In this document: positions 1 to 5,533 of the stretch, one piece after another
Position numbering within the stretch: the stretch's first letter is position 1
Layout of the letters: each line of letters starts with the position of its first letter
Assembly: GCA_027294925.1 (NCBI GenBank)
Contig: JAPULM010000387.1
Coordinates: 1-5,533, forward strand
Reading direction: 5' to 3'
Origin: a bacterium
GTDB taxonomy: Bacteria > Tectomicrobia > Entotheonellia > Entotheonellales > Entotheonellaceae
Length of the DNA: 5,533 bases
Notes under the pieces: model-generated
What the model saw: the letters and a program-made list of their open reading frames with translations, nothing else
The model's database searches: none
What the model was told of the DNA's origin: nothing
Translations under genes and position numbers: made by a program

Positions 1-2
1 AG

Positions 3-785
3 ACCTACAATTTGGGCATAATCATAGATGCCAAGACGCCGGCGTACCCGCCGCGCACACTGAGCCTGACAATCCTTCAGCCGGGCCAGACCACCAGCCA
101 TGGACTGGGACCCAATAAGACCACGTATAACGACGACATCCTGCAAACCTGGCTCGGCATCGGCTCACAAATTGATGGGCTCGGCCACATTGGCGTCGAC
201 CACGTCTACTACAATGGCAACAAGGTCGGCGACTTCGCCAAGACCACGGGCCTCACCAAACTCGGCGTCGAGAAGTACCCACCCATCGTCGCCCGAGGTG
301 TGGTACTCGACATGGCTGGCTATTTCGGCCAGAAGATCGTCAAAGCGGGCACGCCCTACACCAAGGAGGACATCATCGGTGCCGCCAAGAAGCAGGGTGT
401 CGAGATCAGGAAGGGAGACGTGGTGCTGTTCAACGCCGGCTGGCACAATTTATTGGACGGTAAGGACGGCACCAAACCCGATCCCGAAGCCTGGGGCGGC
501 AACATTCCCGGGCTCGGCAAGACCGGCGCCGAGTATCTGGTGTCCAAAGAGGTGGTGGCGGTTGGTGCTGATACCTATGGTCTCGAGGTCATCCCCTTCG
601 AGAAGGGCGTCGGTGTATTCGAGATCCATCAGATTTTGATCCCAAAAGCCGGCATCGTCATCCTCGAAAGCCTCGACACCCGCGAGCTGGTCAAGGACAA
701 GGCATGGGAGTTTCTGTTCATCCTCGGCCCGGCTCGCATCCGCGGCGCCGTGCAGATGATCATCAATCCCATTGCCATACGATGA
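3..785 (+). CDS. Cyclase-family metal-dependent hydrolase (kynurenine formamidase-like), 5' partial
   Basis: The reading frame is already open at the left edge (codons for T-Y-N-L precede the TTG at 12). The gene is therefore probably truncated, and TTG-12 is unlikely to be the real start. It ends at TGA 783-785, and about 260 residues are visible. The fold is assigned from family hallmarks. SQIDGLGHIG with following DHVYYNG (about residues 55-72) corresponds to the metal-binding HxGTHxDxPxH segment of the cyclase/KynB family. VGADTYGLEVIP (about 186-197) and FEIHQILIPKAG followed by LESLD are the usual later blocks. In this copy two of the usual His positions read Gly and Gln, while the Asp and last His are kept. 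Family members hydrolyse amide or lactone bonds, as in N-formylkynurenine hydrolysis, but the substrate cannot be told here. A specific kynB call is not justified. The gene converges on the decayed minus-strand genes to its right, and no operon partner is visible. Confidence is high for the family and low for the substrate. Confidence 0.88.
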   Translation, partial: TYNLGIIIDAKTPAYPPRTLSLTILQPGQTTSHGLGPNKTTYNDDILQTWLGIGSQIDGLGHIGVDHVYYNGNKVGDFAKTTGLTKLGVEKYPPIVARGVVLDMAGYFGQKIVKAGTPYTKEDIIGAAKKQGVEIRKGDVVLFNAGWHNLLDGKDGTKPDPEAWGGNIPGLGKTGAEYLVSKEVVAVGADTYGLEVIPFEKGVGVFEIHQILIPKAGIVILESLDTRELVKDKAWEFLFILGPARIRGAVQMIINPIAIR

Positions 786-984
786 CCGACCCGCATCGGC
801 GATCAGCAGTGGAGGCATCACTCCCCCTACAAAGTCACAAGCTTTTTTAGGGTCAGATTCAGCTGGTAACGAATCCATCCCCCGAGGGGAGTTGAACGAG
901 GAGGGATAGTGTAAACCAGCTATTCACACGGATGCATGTTCAAGGTTGCCGGAACGGGGTCATGCAAAGGTAGGATTGCCGACA
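786..984. other. Intergenic stretch without a recognisable gene
   Basis: These 199 bases lie between the convergent ends of the cyclase-family gene and the orphan tail fragment. They contain short GC-rich self-complementary bits (a CCCC/GGGG pair around 880-890), a run of T at about 843-848, and an isolated purine-rich GAGGAGGGA at about 897-905. None is placed like a terminator or a functional ribosome binding site: the purine run is followed by GTG-TAA. I see no tRNA, repeat or small gene here. Confidence 0.5.
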
Positions 985-1185
985 TCAGGTCAGTTCGTTG
1001 AGCAGTGCTTTGGCATCCTTCAGGTCCGCCGTGTCAAATCCCTCGGTGAACCAGCCGTACACCGGCGCTAGCAGGTCGTAGGCGTCCTGGCGCTTGCCCT
1101 GGTGCTGCCACAGGTGGGCCAGGCTGGTGGCGGCGCGCAGTTCCCAGGATTTGGCTTGTTGGTGTCGGGCGATGTCGAGGGCGTT
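985..1185 (-). pseudogene. Orphan C-terminal fragment of a cyclase/ATPase/TPR signalling protein
   Basis: The last 66 codons of a second copy of the large gene at 2192-5533 survive here, read on the minus strand and ending at TGA (985-987). Key shared stretches are [24 protein letters not shown] and [11 protein letters not shown]. By eye 52 of 66 residues match the end of the intact protein. The nucleotide match includes exact runs of 27 bases (1070-1096 with 2277-2303) and 31 bases (1128-1158 with 2335-2365) at a constant offset of 1207. Similarity fades near 1180. Upstream of that point the sequence is metallo-beta-lactamase pseudogene, not TPR protein, so the cyclase, ATPase and most of the repeat region are missing. 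No start codon or ribosome binding site belongs to this fragment. The open frame reaching up to 1467 is a chance join with out-of-frame hydrolase remains. The fragment encodes roughly the last TPR-like helix pair and is almost certainly non-functional. Confidence 0.88.
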
Positions 1186-1971
1186 CAAGCCCCATCGACC
1201 AGGTTGTAGCCAAAGGCATCGCCCCGGCTGACGACATGGCCCATCGTCGGTGAGGCGAAATGCGCCGGTGCCGGCAGGATGTCGGTATCGGCAACGCGTT
1301 CGATCAGGGCACGCCGCGTCGTCGCCGACATCACGTTGTCTTCGCAGGCCCGGCGCCGGCGCCGGCTCCAGCCAGATACCGTGGTCGAGCTGATAGTCCA
1401 TCTCGACCAGGACCGCCTGTCCCGCCTCCATCACCGGCAGCACGCTGTCGTCATAGACGTTCGGCACCCGGGCCTGGGCGCCCTCCTTATGAAGGGTCTC
1501 TCAAAATTCATACTCCTGGCGGGCAAAAATATATTTGGCTCTGGGAAAGGTTGGCACCCAGCGGCCATCGACTAGCCGGGTATTCCAGCCGGCATGATCG
1601 ACATGGAGATGGGTACAGCAGACAAAATCCACCTCTTCCGGCTGCACCCCGGCCGCCGCCAGATCAGTGAGATAGGGGCCGTTCAGCATGTTCCAGGCGG
1701 GACGCGCCGGCCTCGGCTTGTCGTTGCCGACGCAGGTATCAACCAAAATAGTGTGGCGGCCATTGCGGATGACATAGGACTGAAAGGCAAAGACCGCGAG
1801 ACCCGTATCCGGGTCGATAAAACGTGGATAGAGCCAATCGGCGTTGGCGTCGATGGCATCCGAGGTGGCGTCGGGCAGAAAAGTATAGAGATCGAAAAGC
1901 GGCTCCTCGCTCTCGACGACACGGCTGATTTCAAACTCGCCAACTCTTTGCCTTTCTCTATGTCCTCCCAT
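1185..1971 (-). pseudogene. Metallo-beta-lactamase-fold hydrolase, broken by a stop codon and an internal deletion/frameshift
   Basis: From ATG at 1971 (MGGHRERQRVGEFEISR) the frame gives 156 residues of an MBL-fold hydrolase, including ILVDTCVGND (about 75-84) and the metal motif HLHVDH (121-126). It then hits TGA at 1503-1501, directly after ARQEYEF. The same frame continues with plausible family sequence ([20 protein letters not shown], then [20 protein letters not shown]), so the TGA probably replaces a Trp TGG. Near 1345-1365 the frame changes. The C-terminal part ([20 protein letters not shown], then PAHFASPT and GDAFGYN) continues in another frame to TGA at 1187-1185. Relatives have about 35-40 residues here, including the GHTPG His and the TGD Asp metal ligands; these are absent, so even readthrough would not restore the metal site. 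Family members include lactonases and other hydrolases; the substrate is unknown. No good ribosome binding site precedes the ATG, so the start rests on where family similarity begins. Sequencing error could mimic a single lesion but hardly the deletion. Confidence 0.87.
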
Positions 1972-2191
1972 GAATTCTGCACAACGGTAGCATCGACGCC
2001 GCGCCAGCGCGAGACGGCGAGCGTACGAGCAGTGATGGCGGATGGCCGTGTGCCAGTTTGAAACACTGCCGCATCGCTGCCCTCCTGGTGGCCACTTGAC
2101 GCCATGGCCGTGGGGTATCCTGGGCAGTATTGTAGCGCCGTTAGGGGCGCGGGGCAAGGAGTGTCAGGATGATACGACAATGGCTGCCAGT
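1972..2191. other. Intergenic region between signalling gene and hydrolase pseudogene
   Basis: These 220 bases hold the putative promoter at 2129-2157 and no gene I can support. The hydrolase frame is open upstream to 2157, but its translation before the ATG at 1971 (Arg-, Cys- and His-rich) does not look like this family, so I treat it as non-coding. No hairpin followed by a T tract is present after the TAG of the large gene. Confidence 0.45.
2129..2157 (-). promoter_or_regulatory. Putative sigma70-type promoter facing the hydrolase pseudogene
   Basis: On the minus strand TTGCCC (2157-2152) and TACAAT (2134-2129) are separated by exactly 17 bases, matching the consensus boxes at 4 and 5 of 6 positions. 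It sits between the end of the large signalling gene and the ATG at 1971, oriented toward the hydrolase. The implied leader is long, about 150 bases, and the boxes were found by eye, so the call is tentative. Confidence 0.3.
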
Positions 2192-2390
2192 CTATGCCAG
2201 CTTGTCCAAAAGCGCCTTGGCCTCCTGCAAATCCGCCGTGTCAAACCCCTCAGTGAACCAGTTGTACACCGGCGCGAGCAGGTCGTAGGCGTCCTGGCGC
2301 TTGTCCTGGGACTGCCACAGGCGGGCCAGGCTGCTGGCGGCGCGCAGTTCCCAGGATTTGGCTTGCTGGGCACGGGCCACGGCGAGAGCC
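2192..2390 (-). repeat. Paralogous 3' end, imperfect direct repeat of 985-1183
   Basis: The last 200 or so bases of the large signalling gene are repeated in the same orientation 1207 bases away at 985-1183. Two blocks are identical (2277-2303 and 2335-2365) and the rest carries mostly scattered substitutions. The pattern indicates divergence of two coding copies rather than a recent duplication. Outside the coding tail the flanks do not resemble each other. Confidence 0.8.
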
Positions 2391-5300
2391 TGGTGGAAAC
2401 AAGCCTCCGCCACGCGGATAGCATCCTCGCCGCCCTGTTGCAATAGCATTAATCCCTTTAATCGATGTACCTCAGCCAGTCCGTATCCTTCTTCGCTGCG
2501 ATTGAAGAGCTCAATGGCCGCATCGATTACTTGGACTGCCTGCGCCGTCTGGCCTACAGCGTGATGAGCTTCAGCCAGCAGGCCACGGAAAAAACCGCCC
2601 CAGATCGTGTAACCGGTGGCTTTGAACATAGCCAGCATCTGTTCCATCTGGATGACTCCGGCCATGTCTTGATCCTGCGTCGCAATAGCCCAGCCTTGCA
2701 TGAACAGGCATATCGGCTGAAACGATGGCAGACCGTGTTCAACCGCATAGCCATAGGTAGACGTTGCTCGCTCGCGAACGCTACAAGCATCGGCAAAGTG
2801 CATATCGAGAACCAACGAGAAGGTATTCGCCCAGGCGATACTGAACGCGTGAGAGAACTGCTCGGCGCGATCGCGCGCCTGCTGAAACATCGCGCGCGCC
2901 TGATCGGGATAGCCAAGACACCATTGCACCAGGGCCAGAAATCCTCGGCAGGTCGTACCCATATCCTCACCGTAAGTAAGAATCTGGGTATCACGGTAGA
3001 CGATATCACTGTGTTCAACGCCGTACTGCTCATAGCGCACTGCCGTGGCATAATCGCCCAGCAACATGGCTGATGCACCGACAGCATTGGAGACAATCGC
3101 TATCCAAGCCAGGTCAATATCAGCCGACTGCTGCAGGATGCGTTCAGCTGCCTGGCCGGTCTCAAACCCGCGCCTGGGCTGACCGATGACGACGTAATAA
3201 CGCATCAGCACGCTGAGTGCCGGAATAATCTTCGGTGTTTGTCCGATCATCTCGCACAGTTCACGCGCCCGAGTATTGGCCGCTTCCAATTCGGGTGCGG
3301 CAAAGCCATTGATCGCCAACAGTGGTGCAGAGATGGCCATCTGCAAATCCAGTTCTTGCGCATTACGCTCGGCATTGTGCGGCAATTCTGCCAGCAGTTC
3401 GATGGCCAGACCAAGTTGCCTGATCGCTTCGGTATTGGCTGAGCGCTGAATCGCTTTCCCCCCCGCATGCTGCCAGTAGTGAATAGCCTGCTTGGTTGAA
3501 CCTGCGCCCTGATAGTGATGGGCCACTAGTTCCGGCTGCGTCTCCACCGTCTCAGGGAACTGCTCCACCAGCACTTGGGCGATCCGCAGGTGATACTGCT
3601 GACGTGTGCTCTTCAACAGGGATTGGTAAGCTGCATCCGTGATCAGCGCGTGCTTAAAAGTATATGTCGCCTGGGGCGGAAGACCTCGTTGGTATAACAG
3701 TTCAGCCTGGACTAATCGGGTTAATTCTCGCTGTAACGTCGCGTCGTCCGATTCCGAGACGGCCTGGAGTAACGCATATGAAAATTGGCGACCAATGACC
3801 GCTGCATATTGTGCAACAGCCTTGGCGGTTACCAGTCGGTCCAGTCTCGCCATTAACGAGTCCTGAAGGGTAGCAGGTATCGCCAATGAGGATACAGACC
3901 CTGCCAGTGCATACTGACCGTTGACTTCTTTCAGTACCCCCGACTCCAGGACTGCTTTGGTCATTTCCTCGACGTAAAGTGGCACCCCGTCCGTCTTTTC
4001 GACAATCTGTTGCAGCACTTCGTCTGGCAGACGTTTCCCATCCGCCACCCGCTCAGCCATGTGCTCAATCTGACTAGGGGATAACCGGTTGAGTGTAATC
4101 TGTGTCAGGTAGGAACGGCTGCTCCAGGGTGGTTGGAATGTAGGACGACAGGTGAGCAGCGCATAGATAGCGGCGGTTGGGGTTTGATCAATGAGAAGGT
4201 CCAACAGTTCCAGCGTCGAGGGGTCGGTCCAATGCAAGTCCTCCAGGATAAAGAGCACAGGCTGTCCCTCTGTCTGTTGCAACAGCATCGCCACAATCGT
4301 TTCGAGAGTCTTCTGGCGTTGCCGTTGCGGTGACAACGCGAGTGGTGGGTAGTGGTCTTCAGGTATCGGCAGCGATAGCAAGGTGGCAAACAGGGGGACC
4401 GTTTCCGATAGCTCAAGCTGATACTCACGCAGGGTCTGCTCTAGCCTATCCAGCTTCGCTTGGGGCGTGTCGTCCTGCCGCCACATGAGAATACGTTGGA
4501 GCATATCGGTAATGGGATACAAGGCGGTGTTCTGATAATACGGTGAACTGCGGCACTCCAACAATGTATACGCATCACCAGCCGCATGGTCCTTCATGAC
4601 CTGCAACAGCCGTGATTTCCCAATCCCAGCTTCACCACTGAGCAGTACTACCTGCCCCATGCCCTCTTTGGCTTGCTGCCATCGCTCGAAGAGCAATCCG
4701 ACTTCTTGCTCCCTGCCGACCAATGGCGTCAACCCATGCGCACTTACGATGTCCAATCGGCTCTGGGCACCACTCTCCGCGAGCACACGATACACACGCA
4801 TTGGCTTAGCAACACCTTTAAGGTCATGTTGGCCCAAATTCTGACAGGAAAAATAGCCTTCAATCAATTGAAACGTGGCGGCACTGATGGCGACCGTATC
4901 CGGCTCCGCCATACCCTCGATACGAGACGCCACATTCGGCGTTTCTCCGAGCGCCAGGTGTTCCTGACTGGCCCCTGAGCCGATCTCGCCCACCACAACC
5001 AACCCCGTATGAATGCCGATCCTAACGGACAGCCGAATACCTTTCTCCTGTTCCAGGCTGGCATTGAGTCCGCCCATGGCGTTGAGAATACCCAAGCCGG
5101 CGTGCAGGGCACGCTGGGCATCATCTTCATGCGCCTGTGGCCAGCCGAAATACACCATGAGCCCATCGCCAAGGTGCTGGGCAATGTAGCCGTCGAAGCG
5201 TTCAATCACGTCGGCGCAGGTGGACTGATAGGCCCGAATCACGTCGCGTAGGTCTTCGGGGTCCAGCTGACCTGAGAGTTTGGTGGAGTCGGCAAGGTCG

Positions 5301-5533
5301 CAGAACATGACGGTGAGCTGGCGGCGTTCGGCGTCGGGGGTAGGTGGTTGGGATGGCAGTGGTTCAGCAAGGATGGGTTGGTCTTGCTGTCCAGTAGGCT
5401 GTTCGGGTGTCTTGGCAGGGTGAGAGGCTGAGACGGGTGGAGCTTCAGTTTCGCCTGATTCTCCAACCCAGACCAGTACCCGATTATCTTCATCAAGCGC
5501 CAGTTTTTGGGCATGGATGAGTTCGTCTTTCAG
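2192..5533 (-). CDS. Class III nucleotide cyclase / AAA ATPase / TPR-repeat signalling protein, 5' partial
   Basis: At least 1113 residues are visible, ending at TAG (2192-2194). The frame stays open to the right edge, and ATG-5308 falls inside the cyclase domain (ERRQLTV-MFCDLADST), so the true start lies outside the window. Numbering from the first visible residue: 1-25 is an N-terminal segment (LKDELIHAQKLALDEDNRVL); about 26-68 is a Pro/Glu-rich linker; 69-250 is the cyclase domain with metal Asp79 (FCDLADS) and Asp123 (GDGLMVYFG), and Asn200 and Arg204 (PNVASR) as transition-state residues. About 270-560 is a STAND/AAA-type ATPase with Walker A GEAGIGKS (300-307) and Walker B LFILEDLHW (427-435). 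The remainder is a helical TPR-like region rich in Ala, Leu and Gln, ending in [13 protein letters not shown]. The positions that usually choose the purine base are not canonical (Gln119 for Lys; Glu-Thr at 197-198), so cAMP production is likely but unproven. No signal peptide or membrane segment is visible, so it is probably cytoplasmic, with the repeats sensing a ligand or partner. The gene ends 221 bases upstream of the decayed hydrolase on the same strand. Confidence 0.93.
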   Translation of the reverse strand: MKDELIHAQKLALDEDNRVLVWVGESGETEAPPVSASHPAKTPEQPTGQQDQPILAEPLPSQPPTPDAERRQLTVMFCDLADSTKLSGQLDPEDLRDVIRAYQSTCADVIERFDGYIAQHLGDGLMVYFGWPQAHEDDAQRALHAGLGILNAMGGLNASLEQEKGIRLSVRIGIHTGLVVVGEIGSGASQEHLALGETPNVASRIEGMAEPDTVAISAATFQLIEGYFSCQNLGQHDLKGVAKPMRVYRVLAESGAQSRLDIVSAHGLTPLVGREQEVGLLFERWQQAKEGMGQVVLLSGEAGIGKSRLLQVMKDHAAGDAYTLLECRSSPYYQNTALYPITDMLQRILMWRQDDTPQAKLDRLEQTLREYQLELSETVPLFATLLSLPIPEDHYPPLALSPQRQRQKTLETIVAMLLQQTEGQPVLFILEDLHWTDPSTLELLDLLIDQTPTAAIYALLTCRPTFQPPWSSRSYLTQITLNRLSPSQIEHMAERVADGKRLPDEVLQQIVEKTDGVPLYVEEMTKAVLESGVLKEVNGQYALAGSVSSLAIPATLQDSLMARLDRLVTAKAVAQYAAVIGRQFSYALLQAVSESDDATLQRELTRLVQAELLYQRGLPPQATYTFKHALITDAAYQSLLKSTRQQYHLRIAQVLVEQFPETVETQPELVAHHYQGAGSTKQAIHYWQHAGGKAIQRSANTEAIRQLGLAIELLAELPHNAERNAQELDLQMAISAPLLAINGFAAPELEAANTRARELCEMIGQTPKIIPALSVLMRYYVVIGQPRRGFETGQAAERILQQSADIDLAWIAIVSNAVGASAMLLGDYATAVRYEQYGVEHSDIVYRDTQILTYGEDMGTTCRGFLALVQWCLGYPDQARAMFQQARDRAEQFSHAFSIAWANTFSLVLDMHFADACSVRERATSTYGYAVEHGLPSFQPICLFMQGWAIATQDQDMAGVIQMEQMLAMFKATGYTIWGGFFRGLLAEAHHAVGQTAQAVQVIDAAIELFNRSEEGYGLAEVHRLKGLMLLQQGGEDAIRVAEACFHQALAVARAQQAKSWELRAASSLARLWQSQDKRQDAYDLLAPVYNWFTEGFDTADLQEAKALLDKLA

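Noticed and set aside
450..878. 142-codon minus-strand open frame over the cyclase-family gene
   Set aside because: It is antisense to a clearly conserved coding region, has no recognisable domain, and its composition follows from the opposite strand.
876..892. Possible terminator hairpin (CCCC/GGGG) in the intergenic region
   Set aside because: The stem is only four to five pairs with no T tract on either strand, so I cannot support a terminator.
896..908. Strong Shine-Dalgarno-like GAGGAGGGA on the plus strand
   Set aside because: The next possible start, GTG, is followed immediately by TAA, and no open frame follows.
1501..1503. TGA as recoded codon (selenocysteine or alternative code)
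   Set aside because: The hydrolase gene also carries a frameshifting deletion that removes metal ligands, and TGA ends the cyclase-family gene normally, so ordinary decay is sufficient.
1594..2061. 155-codon plus-strand open frame
   Set aside because: It lies opposite the hydrolase pseudogene, whose minus-strand translation carries the HLHVDH motif. The plus-strand protein resembles nothing I know.
2465..3073. 202-codon plus-strand open frame inside the large signalling gene
   Set aside because: It is the complement of the TPR-like region, has no domain and no ribosome binding site, and is best explained as a shadow.
5239..5514. 91-codon minus-strand open frame near the right edge
   Set aside because: It overlaps the large signalling gene, whose own frame is open to the edge and gives family-like sequence (LKDELIHAQ, RVLVW, ERRQLTV). 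The alternative frame is low-complexity Pro/Ser/Asn.

Overview
The window reads as accessory DNA from a large, fairly GC-rich bacterial genome. It holds a partial cyclase-family hydrolase gene on the left (+ strand). A very large signalling gene (class III nucleotide cyclase, AAA-type ATPase, TPR-like repeats) fills the right 60 percent (- strand). Between them lies a zone of gene decay. From memory, this long cyclase/ATPase/TPR family is strongly expanded in genomes such as Candidatus Entotheonella (Tectomicrobia) and some related uncultured or soil and marine lineages. That origin is inference only; nothing in the window fixes the taxon.

Layout: (1) 3-785, + strand, cyclase-family (kynurenine formamidase-like) metal hydrolase whose N-terminus lies off the left edge. 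(2) 786-984, short intergenic stretch with no gene. (3) 985-1185, - strand, an orphan 66-residue C-terminal tail of a second copy of the large cyclase/ATPase/TPR gene. (4) 1185-1971, - strand, a metallo-beta-lactamase-fold hydrolase pseudogene with an in-frame TGA where a sense codon (probably Trp) is expected, and an internal deletion plus frameshift at a 16-bp GC palindrome. (5) 1972-2191, intergenic, with one plausible sigma70-type promoter facing the pseudogene. (6) 2192-5533, - strand, the large signalling gene, open through the right edge, so its true start is outside the window.

The main result is structural. What looks like an open frame at 985-1467 is not one gene. It is the out-of-frame middle of the decayed hydrolase read into the tail of a cyclase/ATPase/TPR paralogue. 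The tail at 985-1185 and the end of the intact gene at 2192-2392 are clear paralogues (about 52 of 66 residues identical by eye, with exact nucleotide runs of 27 and 31 bases). This suggests that the region was shaped by duplication or recombination among members of this family, followed by loss of everything but the tail. I see no RNA genes, CRISPR array, transposase or convincing new defence or biosynthetic system.
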